In this document: one piece after another, positions 22,962 through 36,660 of the stretch
Layout: each line of letters begins with the position of its first letter
Position numbering within the stretch: position 1 is the first letter of the stretch
Assembly: GCF_000003605.2 (NCBI RefSeq)
Contig: NW_003158899.1
Span: forward strand, 1-64,000
Reading direction: 5' to 3'
Origin: Saccoglossus kowalevskii
Lineage: Eukaryota > Hemichordata > Enteropneusta > Harrimaniidae
DNA length: 64,000 bases
Made by a program: the position numbers and the translations under genes
The notes under the pieces: model-generated
What the model saw: only the letters and a program-made list of their open reading frames with translations
Database searches by the model: none
What the model was told of the DNA's origin: nothing

Positions 22962-23903
22962 ATGGGACTTGTTTATATGATATCACAGGTAACAATCCCG
23001 CATGAAACTGCCAACTTTGCAATCGCTTTACACAACTTTGTACACAGTTTGTCGTCGATTTTCCTGTGGTCTATTATGATAGTCTGCTTATTTACGAGGC
23101 ATTCCCGAGACATTTACTTAATGTTTTCGAAATTTAACTGCGGGAGTGTCGTGTCATTGACTTAGGTTAAATATACAAGCAACTTCGCCAACATTTCAAC
23201 CGCTTTTTCCAACTTTGCACGCAGTTTTCCAACAGTTTACAGTCAGCTCATGTGAACATCCACAGGCTGCTTTCAACTGGCCTTTATTAAATGTCTTGAC
23301 TTTACAACTGCGTGTTTCTATATGCCAACAACTTAGGTCATATAAACAAATACATCTATAAACTTTGAAATCACTTTGCACAACTTTGCAATCACTTTGA
23401 ACAACTTTGCACGGAGTATTAACAGCATAAATCCCACTACGTGCCTGCAGACACAAACAACTTGTTTTTAAAAAAATACGAAATTTTAAAACTTTTCATT
23501 AATTAAACAAATACAAAAATTCCCCGATTTTCCACAAGAAATGATTGACATCACAGTAAGAAAAAATGCATGAATGTCGCCTTATATTTTTTCCGTGCGT
23601 CTGATGAAACAAAAAGAAAAAAATAACAGCTTGTTTAATCAGTGAGTCTCCCATGCAAGTACTAACCACGCCCAGTTATGCTTTACTTTAAACATGAGTT
23701 GGTCACCTAACAACACAGCTGCATGGACTATTTGAAATTGAACCGAATTGGCGGCTATTTCATGTTTTTCAAAGTTTCAAAATCGATATCGCTTGCAAAA
23801 GTGCCATTTAAAAATGACCTATGACCTCTACATACTTTGAGCAACACTACGGTAATTTAACAACAAATTAGGAACTAGTTTTCACATTTTCGACCTTTTA
23901 ACT
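22962..23903 (+). repeat. Monomer M26, long (942 bp)
   Basis: Front like M3 (CGCATGAAACTG, CTATTATGAT, TTTACGAGG). Tail with TTCCCCGATT, TTTAATCAGTG and CCCAGTTATG like M68 and M69. Confidence 0.95.
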
Positions 23904-24841
23904 ATGGGACTTGTTTATATGATATCACAGGTAACAATCCCGAATGAAACTACCAACTTTGCCATCGCTTTACACAACTTTGTACACAGTTTCTCGTCGA
24001 TTTTCCTGTGGTCTATTGTGATAGTCTGCTTATTTATGAGGCATTCTCGAGACATTTACTTAATGTTTTCGAAATTTAACTGCGGGAGTGTCGTGCCAAT
24101 GACTTAGGTTAAATATACAAGCAACTTCGCCAACATTTCAACCGCTTTTTCCAACTTTGCACGCAGTTTTCCAACAGTTTACAGTCAGCTCATGTGATCA
24201 TCCACAGGCTGCTTTCAACTGGCCTTTATTAAATTTCTTGACTTTACAACTGCGTGTTTCTATATGCCAACAACTTAGGTCATATAAACAAATACATCTA
24301 AAAACTTTGAAATCACTTTGCACAACTTTGCAATCACTTTGAACAACTTTGCACGGAGTATTAACAGCATAAATCCCACTACGTGCCTGCAGACACCAAC
24401 AACTTGTTTTTAAAAAAATACGAAATTTTAAAACTTTTCATTATTAAACAAATACAAAATTCCACGATTTTCCACAGAAATGATTGACATCACAGTAAGA
24501 AAAAATGCATGAATGTCGCCTTATATTTTTTCCGTACGTGTGATGAAACAAAAAGAAAAAACAACAGCTTGCTTACTCAGTGAGTCTCCCATGCAAGTAC
24601 TAACCACGCCCGATTGTGCTTTACTTTAAACATGAGTTGGTCACCTAACAACACAGCTGCATGGACTATTTGAAATTGAACAGAATTGGCGGCTATTTCA
24701 TGTTTTTCAAAGTTTCAAAATCGATATTGCTTGCAAAAGTGCCATTTAAAAATGACCTATGACCTCTACATACTTTGAGCAACACTACGGTAATTTAACA
24801 ACAAATTAGGAACTAGTTTTCACATTTTCGAACTTTTAACT
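23904..24841 (+). repeat. Monomer M27, long (938 bp)
   Basis: GCCATCGCTTTACAC, TTTCTCGTCG and GTGATCATCC, all shared with M66, 36,045 bp away. Three one-base losses lie within 24441-24477. Confidence 0.95.
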
Positions 24842-25783
24842 ATGGGACTTGTTTATATGATATCACAGGTAACAATCCCGAATGATACTGCCAACTTTGC
24901 AATCGCTTTTCTCAACTTTGTACACAGTTTGTCGTCGATTTTCCTGTGGTCTATTGTGATAGCCTGCTTATTGATGGGGCATTCTCGAGACATTTACTTA
25001 ATGTTTTCGAAATTTAACTGCGGGGGTGTCGTGCCAATGACTTAGGTTAAATATACAAGCAACTTCGCCAACATTTCAACCGCTTTTTCCAACTTTGCAC
25101 GCAGTTTTCCAACAGTTTACAGTCAGCTCATGTGAACATCCACAGGCTGCTTTCAACTGGCCTTTATTAAATTTCTTGACTTTACAACTGCGTGTTTCTA
25201 GATGCCAACAACTTAGGTCATATAAACAAATACATCTATAAACTTTGAAATCACTTTGCACAACTTTGCAATCACTTTGAACAACTTTGCACGGTGTATT
25301 AACAGCATGAAACCCACTACGTGCCTGCAGACACCAACAACTTGTTTTTTAAAAAAATACGAAATTTTAAAACTTTTCATTAATTAAACAAATACAAAAA
25401 TTCCACGATTTTCCACAAGAAATGATTGACATCACAGTAAGAAAAAATGCATGAATGTCACCTTATATTTTTTCCGTGAGTGTGATGAAACAAAAAGAAA
25501 AAACAACAGCTTGTTTACTCAGTGAGTCTCCCATGCAAGTACTAACCACGCCCGATTGAGCTTTACTTTAAACATGAGTTGGTCACCTAACAACACAGCT
25601 GCATGGACTATTTGAAATTGAATAGAATTGGCGGCTATTTCATGTTTTTCAAAGTTTCAAAATCGATATCGCTTGCAAAAGTGCCATTTAAAAATGACCT
25701 ATGACCTCTACATACTTTGAGCAACACTACGGTAATTTAACAACAAATTAGGAACTAGTTTTCACATTTTCGAACTTTTAACT
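24842..25783 (+). repeat. Monomer M28, long (942 bp)
   Basis: First of the GATACTGCC / TTCTCAAC / ATAGCCTGC / ATGGGGC / GCGGGGG subtype. Own variants TATTGATGG and TCTAGATGCC. Confidence 0.95.
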
Positions 25784-26725
25784 ATGGGACTTGTTTATAT
25801 GATATCACAGGTAACAATCCCGAATGATACTGCCAACTTTGCAATCGCTTTTCTCAACTTTGTACACAGTTTGTCGTCGATTTTCCTGTGGTCTATTGTG
25901 ATAGCCTGCTTATTTATGGGGCATTCTCGAGACATTTACTTAATGTTTTCGAAATTTAACTGCGGGGGTGTCGTGCCAATGACTTAGGTTAAATATACCA
26001 GCAACTAAGCCAACATTTCAACCGCTTTTTCCAACTTTGCACGCAGTTTTCCAACAGTTTACAGTCAGCTCATGTGAACATCCACAGGCTGCTTTCAACT
26101 GGCCTTTATTAAATTTCTTGACTTTACAACTGCGCGTTTCTATATGCCAACAACTTAGGTCATATAAACAAATACATCTATATACTTTGAAATCACTTTG
26201 CACAACTTTGCAATCACTTTGAACAACTTTGCACGGTGTATTAAAAGAATATAACCCACTACGTGCCTGCAGACACCAACAACTTTTTTTTTAAAAATAT
26301 ACGAAATTTTAAAACTTTTCATTAATTAAAAAAATACAAAAATTCCACGATTTTTCACAAGAAATGATTGACATCACAGTAAGAAAAAGTGCATGAATGT
26401 CGCCTTATATTTTTTCCGTGCGTGTGATGAAACAAAAAGAAAAAACAACAGCTTGTTTACTCAGTGAGTCTCCCATGCAAGTACTAACCACGCCCGATTG
26501 TGCTTTACTTTAAACATGAGTTGGTCACCTAACAACACAGCTGCACGGACTATTTGAAATTGAACCGAATTGGCGGCTATTTCATGTTTTTCAAAGTTTC
26601 AAAATCGATATCGCTTGCAAAAGTGCCATTTAAAAATGACCTATGACCTCTACATACTTTGAGCAACACTACGGTAATTTAACAACAAATTAGGAACTAG
26701 TTTTCCCATTTTCGAACTTTTAACT
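25784..26725 (+). repeat. Monomer M29, long (942 bp)
   Basis: Same subtype as M28, plus ACCAGCAACTAAGCC, CTGCGCG and CATCTATATAC. GTATTAAAAGAATATAAC is its own variant. Confidence 0.95.
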
Positions 26726-27437
26726 ATGGGACTTGTTTATATGATATCACAGGTAACAATTCCGAATGAAACTAACAACTTTGCAATCGCTTTTCACAAC
26801 TTTGTACACAGTTTGTCGTCGATTTTCCTGTGGTCTATTGTGATAGTCTGCTTATTTATCGGGGCATTCTCGAGACATTTACTTAATGTTTTCGAAATTT
26901 AACTGCCGGGGTGTCGTGCCAATGACTTAGATTAAATATACCAGCAACTTCGCCAACATTTCAACCGTTTTTTCCAACTTTGCACGCAGTTTTCCAACAG
27001 TTTACAGTCAGCTCATGTGAACATCCACAGGCTGCTTTCAACTGGCCTTTATTAAATTTCTTGACTTTACAACTGCGCGTTTCTATATGCCAACAACTTA
27101 GGTCATATATACAAATACATCTATAAACTTTGAAATCACTTTGCACAACTTTGCAATCACTTTGAACAACTTTGCACGGTGTATTAACAGTATAAAACCC
27201 ACTACGTGCCTGCAGACACCAACAACTAGTTTTTTTTTTTTAAATATACGAAATTTTAAAACTTTTCATTAATTAAAAAAATACAAAAATTCCACGATTT
27301 TCCACAAGAAATGATTGACATCACAGTAAGAAAAAATGCATGAATGTTCTTAAAAAAAATACGAAATTTTAAAACTTTTCATTAATTAAAAAGTACAAAA
27401 ATTCCACGATTTTTCACAAGAAATGATTGACATCACA
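26726..27437 (+). repeat. Monomer M30 with register jump (712 bp)
   Basis: TATCGGGGC adds one base. At about 27347/27348 (TGAATGT then TCTTAAA) the sequence jumps back roughly 110 bases in the monomer and repeats the A-tract segment. The repeated part matches the tail of M15 (ATTAAAAAGTAC) more closely than M30's own first copy. Confidence 0.9.
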
Positions 27438-28277
27438 ATCGCTTTTCACAACTTTGTACACAGTTTGTCGTCGATTTTCCTGTGGTCTATTGTGATAGTC
27501 TGCTTATTTATGGGGCATTCTCGAGACATTTACTTAATGTTTTCGAAATTTAACTGCGGGGGTGTCGTGCCAATGAATTAGGTTAACTATACCAGCAACT
27601 AAGCCAACATTTCAACCGCTTTTTCCAACTTTGCACGCAGTTTTCCAACAGTTTACAGTCAGCTCATGTGAAACATCCACAGGCTGCTTTCAACTGTTTC
27701 TTTATTAAATTTCTTGACTTTACAACTGCGCGTTTCTATATGCCAACAACTTAGGTCATATATACAAATACATCTATATACTTTGAAATCACTTTGCACA
27801 ACTTTGCAATCACTTTGAACAACTTTGCACGGTTTGTTTTTTAAAAAAATACCAAATTTTAAAACTTTTCATTAATTAAACAAATACAAAAATTCCACGA
27901 TTTTCCACAAAAAATGATTGACATCACAATAAGAAAAAATGCATGAATGTCGCCTTATATTTTTTCCGTGCGTGTGATGAAACAAAAAGAAAAAACAACA
28001 GCTTGTTTACTCATTGAGTCACCCATGCTAGTACTAACCACACCCGATTGAACTTTACTTTAAACATGAGTTGGTCACCTAACAACACAACTGCATGGAC
28101 TATTTGAAATTGAACAGAATTGGCGGCTAATTTCATGTTTTTTCAAGTTACAAAATCGATATCGCTTTGCAAAAGTGCCATTTAAAAATGACCTATGACC
28201 TCTACATACTTTGAGCAACACTACGGTAATTTAACAACAAATTAGGAACTAGTTTTCACATTTTCGAACTTTTAACT
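27438..28277 (+). repeat. Monomer M31, 5'-deleted and short (840 bp)
   Basis: Begins with the same CATCACA/ATCGC junction as M16. Also carries the 46-bp class deletion near 27832. Confidence 0.93.
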
Positions 28278-29220
28278 ATGGGACTTGTTTATATGATATC
28301 ACAGGTAACAATCCCGAATGAAACTACCAACTTTGCAATCGCTTTTCACTACTTTGTACACAGTTTGTCGTCGATTTTCCTGTGGTCTATTGTGATAGTC
28401 TGCTTATTTATGAGGCATTCTCGAGACATTTACTTAATGTTTTCGAAATTTAACTGCGGGAGTGTCGTGCCAATGACTTAGGTTAAATATACAAGCAACT
28501 TCGCCAACATGTCAACCGCTTTTTCCAACTTCGCACGCAGTTTTCCAACAGATTACAGTCAGCTCATGTGAACATCCACAGGCTGCTTTCAACTGGCCTT
28601 TATTAAATATCTTGACTTTACAACTGCGTATTTCTATATGTCAACAACTTAGGTCATATAAACAAATACATCTAAAAACTTTGAAATCACTTTGCACAAC
28701 TTTGCAATCACTTTGAACAACTTTGCACGGAGTATTAACAGCATAAATCCCACTACGTGCCTGCAGACTCAAACAACTTGTTTTTAAAAAAATACGAAAT
28801 TTTAAAACTTTTCATTAATTAAACAAATACAAAAATTCCACGATTTTCCACAAGAAATGATTGACATCACAGTAAGAAAAAATGCATTAATGTCCCCTTA
28901 TATTTTTTCCGTGCGTGTGATGAAACAAAAAGAAAAAACATCTGCTTCTTTACTCAGTGAGTGTCCCATGCAAGTACTAACCACGCCCGATTGTGCTTTA
29001 CTTTAAACATGAGTTGGTCACCTAACAATACAGCTGCATGGACTTATTTGAAATTGAACCGAATTGGCAGCTATTTCATGTTTTTTCAAAGTTTCAAAAT
29101 CGATATCGCTTGCAAAAGTGCCATTTAAAAATGACCTATGACCTCTACATACTTTGAGCAACACTACGGTAATTTAACAACAAATTAGAAACTAGTTTTC
29201 ACATTTTCGAACTTTTAACT
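28278..29220 (+). repeat. Monomer M32, long (943 bp)
   Basis: TTTTCACTACTTTG, AACATGTCAACC, ACAGATTACAG, AATATCTTG, GCGTATTTC and GCATTAATGTCCCC: many private changes. Confidence 0.95.
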
Positions 29221-30116
29221 ATGGGACTTGTTTATATGATATCACAGGTAACAATCCCGAATGACACTGCCAACTTTGCAATCGCTTTTCTCAACTTTGT
29301 ACACAGTTTGTCGTCGATTTTCCTGTGGTCTATTGTGATAGCCTGCTTATTTATGGGGCATTCTCGACAAATTTACTTAATGTTTTCGAAATTTAGCTGC
29401 GGGGGTGTCGTGCCAATGACTTAGGTTAAATATACCAGCAACTAAGCCAACATTTCAACCGCTTTTTCCAACTTTGCACGCAGTTTTCCAACAGTTTACA
29501 GTCAGCTCATGTGAACATCCACAGGCTGCTTTCAACTGGCCTTTATTAAATTTCTTGACTTTACAACTGCGCGTTTCTATATGCCAACAACTTAGGTCAT
29601 ATATACAAATACATCTATATACTTTGAAATCACTTTGCACAACTTTGCAATCACTTTGAACAACTTTGCACGGTTTGTTTTTTAAAAAAATACGAAATTT
29701 TAAAACTTTTCATTAATTAAACAAATACAAAAATTCCACGATTTTCCACAAGAAATGATTGACATCACAGTAAGAAAAAATGCATGAATGTCGCCTTATA
29801 TTTTTTCCGTGCGTGTGATGAAACAAAAAGAAAAAACAACAGCTTGTTTACTCAGTGAGTCTCCCATGCAAGTACTAACCACGCCCGATTGAGCTTTACT
29901 TTAAACATGAGTTGGTCACCTAACAACACAGCTGCATGGACTATTTGAAATTGAACAGAATTGGCGGCTATTTCATGTTTTTCAAAGTTTCAAAATCGAT
30001 ATCGCTTGCAAAAGTGCCATTTAAAAATGACCTATGACCTCTACATACTTTGAGCAACACTACGGTAATTTAACAACAAATTAGAAACTAGTTTTCACAT
30101 TTTCGAACTTTTAACT
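29221..30116 (+). repeat. Monomer M33, short (896 bp)
   Basis: Junction near 29673. M28-type head with GACACTGCC; CTCGACAAATT replaces the usual CTCGAGACATT, removing an XhoI site. Confidence 0.95.
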
Positions 30117-31057
30117 ATGGGACTTGTTTATATGATATCACAGGTAACAATCCCGAATGATACTGCCAACTTTGCAATCGCTTTTCTCAACTTTGTACAC
30201 AGTTTGTCGTCGATTTTCCTGTGGTCTATTGTGATAGCCTGCTTATTTATGGGGCATTCTCGACAAATTTACTTAATGTTTTCGAAATTTAACTGCGGGG
30301 GTGTCGTGCCAATGACTTAGGTTAAATATACCAGCAACTAAGCCAACATTTCAACCGCTTTTTCCAACTTTGCACGCAGTTTTCCAACAGTTTACAGTCA
30401 GCTCATGTGAACATCCACAGGCTGCTTTCAACTGGCCTTTATTAAATTTCTTGACTTTACAACTGCGCGTTTCTATATGCCAACAACTTAGGTCATATAT
30501 ACAAATACATCTATATACTTTGAAATCACTTTGCACAACTTTGCAATCACTTTGAACAACTTTGCACGGTGTATTAACAGCATAAAACCCACTACGTGCC
30601 TGCAGACACCAACAACTTGTTTTTTAAAAGTATACGAAATTTTAAAACTTTTCATTAATTTAAAAAATACAAAAATTCCAAGATTTTCCACAAAAATTAT
30701 TGACATCACAGTAAGAAAAAATGCATGAATGTCGCCTTATATTTTTTCCGTGCGTGTGATGAAACAAAAAGAAAAAACAACAGCTTGTTTACTCAGTGAG
30801 TCTCCCATGCAAGTACTAACCACGCCCCATTGTGCTTTACTTTAAACATGAGTTGGTCACCTAACAACACAGCTGCATGGACTAATTGAAATTGAACAGA
30901 ATTGGCGGCTATTTCATGTTTTTCAAAGTTTCAAAATCGATATCGCATGCAAAAGTTCCATTTAAAAATGACCTATGACCTCTACATACTTTGAGCAACA
31001 CTACGGTAATTTAACAACAAATTAGGAACTAGTTTTCACATTTTCGAACTTTTAACT
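30117..31057 (+). repeat. Monomer M34, long (941 bp)
   Basis: M28-type with CTCGACAAATT and ACCAGCAACTAAGCC; very close to M33 in its first half. Confidence 0.95.
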
Positions 31058-31996
31058 ATGGGACTTGTTTATATGATATCACAGGTAACAATCCCGAATG
31101 ATACTGCCAACTTTGCAATCGCTTTTCTCAACTTTGTACACAGTTTGTCGTCGATTTTCCTGTGGTCTATTGTGATAGCCTGCTTATTTATGGGGCATTC
31201 TCGACAAATTTACTTAATGTTTTCGAAATTTAACTGCGGGGGTGTCGTGCCAATGACTTAAGTTAAATATACCAGCAACTAAGCCAACATTTCAACCGCT
31301 TTTTCCAACTTTGCACGCAGTTTTCCAACAGTTTACAGTCAGCTCATGTGAACATCCACAGGCTGCTTTCAACTGGCCTTTATTAAATTTCTTGACTTTA
31401 CACTGCGTGTTTCTATATGCCAACAACTTAGGTCATATAAACAAATACATCTAAAACTTTGAAATCACTTTGCACAACTTTGCTATCACTTTGAACAACT
31501 TAGCATGGAGTATTAACAGCATAAATCCCACTACGTGCTGCAGACACCAACAACTTGTTTTTAAAAAAAATACGAAATTTTAAAACTTTTCATTAATTAA
31601 ACAAATACAAAAATTCCACGATTTTCCACAAGAAATGATTGACATCACAATAAGAAAAAATGCATGAATGTCGCCGTATATTTTTTCCGTGCGTGTGATG
31701 AAACAAAAAGAAAAAACAACAGCTTGTTTACTCAGTGAGTCTCCCATGCAAGTACTAACCACGCCCAATTATGCTTTACTTTAAACATGAGTTGGTCACC
31801 TAACAACACAGCTGCATGGACTATTTGAAATTGAACCGAATTGGCGGCTATTTCATGTTTTTCAAAGTTTCAAAATCGATATCGCTTGCAAAAGTGCCAT
31901 TTAAAAATGACCTATGACCTCTACATACTTTGAGCAACACTACGATAATTTAACAACAAATTAGGAACTAGTTTTCACATTTTCGAACTTTTAACT
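31058..31996 (+). repeat. Monomer M35, long (939 bp)
   Basis: M28-type head up to about 31390, then a different type (GCGTGTTTC, ATATAAAC) with several one-base losses at 31400-31545. It looks like a mosaic of two subtypes. Confidence 0.95.
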
Positions 31997-32892
31997 ATGG
32001 GACTTGTTTATATGACATCACAGGTAACAATCCCGAATGAAACTACCAACTTTGCAATCGCTTTTCACAACTTTGTACACAGTTTTTTGTCGATTATCCT
32101 GTGGTCTATTGTGATAGTCTGCTTATTTATGAGGCATTCTCGAGACATTTACTTAATGTTTTCGAAATTTAACTGCGGGAGTGTCGTGCCAATGACTTAG
32201 GTTAAATATACAAGCAACTTCGCCAACATTTCAACCGCTTTTTCCAACTTTGCACGCAGTTTTCCAACAGTTTACAGTCAGCTCATGTGAACATCCACAG
32301 GCTGCTTTCAACTGGCCTTTATTAAATTTCTTGACTTTACAACTGCGTGTTTCTATATGCCAACAACTTAGGTCATATAAACAAATACATCTATAAACTT
32401 TGAAATCACTTTGCACAACTTTGCAATCACTTTGAACAACTTTGCACGGTTTGTTTTTAAAAAAAATACGAAATTTTAAAACTTTTCATTAATTAAACAA
32501 ATACAAAAATTCCACGATTTTCCACAAGAAATGATTGACATCACAGTAAGAAAAAATGCATGAATGTCGCTTTATATTTTTTCCGTGCGTGTGATGAAAC
32601 AAAAAGAAAAAACAACAGCTTGTTTTCTCAGTGAGTCTCCCATGCAAGTACTAACCACGCCCGATTGTGCTTTACTTTAAACATGAGTTGGTCACCTAAC
32701 AACACAGCTGCATGGACTATTTGAAATTGAACCGAATTGGCGGCTATTTCATGTTTTTCAAAGTTTCAAAATCGATATCGCTTGTAAAAGTGCCATTTAA
32801 AAATGACCTATGACCTCTACATACTTTGAGCAACACTACGGTAATTTAACAACAAATTAGGAACTAGTTTTCACATTTTCGAACTTTTAACT
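31997..32892 (+). repeat. Monomer M36, short (896 bp)
   Basis: Junction near 32449. ATGACATCACAGG as in M23; private TTTTTTGTCGATTATCC. Confidence 0.95.
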
Positions 32893-33836
32893 ATGGGACT
32901 TGTTTATATGATATCACAGGTAACAATCCCGAATGAAACTACCAACTTTGCAATCGCTTTTCACAACTTTGTACACAGTTTGTCGTCGATTTTCCTGTGG
33001 TCTATTGTGATAGTCTGCTTATTTATGAGGCATTCTCGAGACATTTAATTAATGTTTTCGAAATTTAACTGCGGGAGTGTCGTGCCAATGACTTAGGTTA
33101 AATATACAAGCAACTTCGCCAATATTTCAACCGCTTTTTCCAACTTTGCACGCAGTTTTCCAACAGTTTACAGTCAGCTCATGTGAACATCCACACTCTG
33201 CTTTCAACTGGCCTTTATTAAATTTCTTGACTTTACAACTGCGTGTTTCTATGTGCCAACAACTTAGGTCATATAAACAAATACATCTATAAACTTTGAA
33301 ATCACTTTTCACAACTTTGCAATCACTTTGAACAACTTTGCACGGAGTATTAACAGCATAAATCCCACTACGTGCCTGCAGACACAAACAACTTGTTTTT
33401 AAAAAAATACGAAATTTTAAAACTTTTCATTAATTAAACAAATACAAAAATTCCACGATTTTTCACAAGAAATGATTGACATCACAGTAAGAAAAAATGC
33501 ATGAATGTCGCCTTATATTTTTTCCGTGCGTGTGATGAAACAAAAAGAAAAAACATCAGCTTCTTTACTCAGTGAGTCTCCCATGCAAGTACTAACCACG
33601 CCCGCTTGTGCTTTACTTTATACAAGAGTTGGTCACCTAACAACACAGCTGCATGGACTATTTGAAATTGAACCGAATTGGCGGCTATTTCATGTTTTTC
33701 AAAGTTTCAAAATCGATATCGCTTGCAAAAGTGCCATTTTAAAAATGACTTATGACCTCTACATACGTTGAGCAACACTACGGGTAATTTAACAACAAAT
33801 TAGGAACTAGTTTTTCACATTTTTGACCTTTTAACT
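32893..33836 (+). repeat. Monomer M37, long (944 bp)
   Basis: TTTAATTAATG, CAATATTTC, CACACTCTGC. Tail like M4 (ACATCAGCTTC, CGCTTGTG, ACGTTGAGC), with one-base gains at 33739-33815. Confidence 0.95.
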
Positions 33837-34776
33837 ATGGGACTTGTTTATATGATATCACAGGTAACAATCCCGAATGAAACTACCAACTTTGCAATCG
33901 CTTTTCACAACTTTGTACACAGTTTGTCGTCGATTTTCCTGTGGTCTATTGTGATAGTCTGCTTATTTATGAGGCATTCTCGAGACATTTACTTAATGTT
34001 TTCGAAATTTAACTGCGGGAGTGTCGTGCCAATGACTTAGGTTAAATATACAAGCAACTTCGCCAACATTTCAACCGCTTTTTCCAACTTTGCACGCAGT
34101 TTTCCAACAGTTTACAGTCAGCTCATGTGAACATCCACAGGCTGCTTTCAACTGGCCTTTATTAAATTTCTTGACTTTACAACTGCGTATTTCTATGTGC
34201 CAACAACTTAGGTCATATAAACATATACATCTATAAACTTTGAAATCACTTTTCACAACTTTGCAATCACTTTCAACAACTTTGCACGGAGTATTAACAG
34301 CATAAATCCCACTACGTGCCTGCAGACACAAACAACTTGTTTTTAAAAAATACGAAATTTTAAAACTTTTCATTAATTAAACAAATACAAAAATTCAACG
34401 ATTTTTCCCAAAAAATGATTGACATCACAGTAAGAAAAAATGCATGAATGTCGCCTTATATTTTTTCCATGCGTGTGATGAAACAAAAAGAAAAAACAAC
34501 AACTTGTCTACTCAGTGAGTTTCCCATGCAAGTACTAACCACTCCGGATTGCGCTTTACGTTAAACATGAGTTGGTCACCTAACAACACAACTGCATGGA
34601 CTATTTGAAATTGAACCGAATTGGCGGCTATTTCATGTTTTTCAAAGTTTCAAAATCGATATCGCTTGCAAAAGTGCCATTTAAAAATGACCTATGACCT
34701 TTACATACTTTGAGCAACACTACGGTAATTTAACAACAAATTAGGAACTAGTTTTCACATTTTCGAACTTTTAACT
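33837..34776 (+). repeat. Monomer M38, long (940 bp)
   Basis: GCGTATTTCTATGTGCC and AACATATAC (the latter also in M61). Tail of the CCACTCC...GATTGCG type. Confidence 0.95.
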
Positions 34777-35722
34777 ATGGGACTTGTTTATATGATATCA
34801 GAGGGAACAATCCCGAATGAAACTGCCAACTTTGCAATCGCTTTTCACAACTTTGTACACAGTTTGTCGTCGATTTTCCTGTGGTCTATTGTGATAGTCT
34901 GCTTATTTATGAGGCATTCTCGAGACATTTACTTAATGTTTTCGAAATTTAACTACGGGAGTGACGTGCCAATGACTTAGGATAAATATACAAGCAACTT
35001 CGCCAACATTTCAACCGCTTTTTCCAACTTTGCACGCAGTTTTCCAACAGTTTACAGTCAGCTCATGTGAACATCCACAGGCTGCTTTCAACTCATCTGG
35101 CTTTTATTAAATTTCTTGACTTTACAACTGCGTGTTTCTATATGCCAACAACTTAGGTCATATAAACAAATACATCTACAAACTTTGAAATCACTTTGCA
35201 CAACTTTGCAATCACTTTGAACAACTTTGCACGGAGTATTAACAGCATAAATCCCACTACGTGCCTGCAGACACCAACAACTTGTTTTTAAAAAAATACG
35301 AAATTTTAAAACTTTTCATTAATTAAACAAATACAAAAATTCCACGATTTTCCACAAGAAATGATTGACATCACAGTAAGAAAAAATGCATGAATGTCGC
35401 CTTATATTTTTTCCGTGCGTGTGATGAAACAAAAAGAAAAAACAACAGCTTGTTTACTCAGTGAGTCTCCCATGCAAGTACTAACCACGCCCAATTATGC
35501 TTTACATTAAACATGAGTTGGTCACCTAACAACACAGCTGCATGGACTATTTGAAATTGAACCGAATTGGCGGCTATTTCATGTTTTTCAAAGTTTCAAA
35601 ATCGATATCGCTTGCAAAAGTGCCATTTAAAAATGACCTATGACCTCTACATACTTTGAGCAACACTATGGTAATTTAACAACAAATTAGGAACTAGTTT
35701 TCACATTTTCGAACTTTTAACT
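34777..35722 (+). repeat. Monomer M39, long (946 bp)
   Basis: AACTACGGG, GGATAAATA, GGCTTTTATT and CATCTACAAAC as in M5. Five extra bases in CAACTCATCTGGC near 35093. Confidence 0.95.
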
Positions 35723-36660
35723 ATGGGACTTGTTTATATGATATCACAGGGAACAATCCCGAATGAAACTGCCAACTTTGCAATCGCTTTTCACAACTTT
35801 GTACACAGTTTGTCGTCGATTTTCCTGTGGTCTATTGTGATAGTCTGCTTATTTATGAGGCATTCTCGAGACATTTAATTAATGTTTTCGAAATTTAACT
35901 GCGGGAGTGTCGTGCCAATGACTTAGGTTAAATATACAAGCAACTTCGCCAATATTCAACCGCTTTTTCCAACTTTGCACGCAGTTTTCCAACAGTTTAC
36001 AGTCAGCTCATGTGAACATCCACAGGCTGCTTTCAACTGGCCTTTATTAAATTTCTTGACTTTACAACTGCGTGTTTCTATGTGCCAACAACTTAGGTCA
36101 TATAAACAAATACATCTATAAACTTTGAAATCACTTTTCACAACTTTGCAATCACTTTGAACAACTTTGCACGGAGTATTAACAGCATAAATCCCACTAC
36201 GTGCCTGCAGACACAAACAACTTGTTTTTAAAAAAATACGAAATTTTAAAATTTTTCATTAATTAAACAAATACAAAAATTCCACGATTTTTCACAAGAA
36301 ATGATTGACATCACAGTAAGAAAAAATGCATGAATGTCGCCTTATATTTTTTCCGTGCGTGTGATGAAACAAAAAGAAAAAACAACAGCTTGTTTACTCA
36401 GTGAGTCTCCCATGCAAGTACTAACCACGCCCAATTATGCTTTACATTAAACATGAGTTGGTCACCTAACAACACAGCTGCATGGACTATTTGAAATTGA
36501 ACCGAATTGGCGGCTATTTCATGTTTTTCAAAGTTTCAAAATCGATATCGCTTGCAAAAGTGCCATTTAAAATGACCTATGACCTCTACATACTTTGAGC
36601 AAACTGCGGTAATTTAACAACAAATTAGGAACTAGTTTTCACATTTTCGAACTTTTAACT
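35723..36660 (+). repeat. Monomer M40, long (938 bp)
   Basis: Combines CAGGGAACA with TTTAATTAATG. CCAATATTCAACC, CTATGTGCC and TTTAAAATTTTTC follow M4. Confidence 0.95.
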
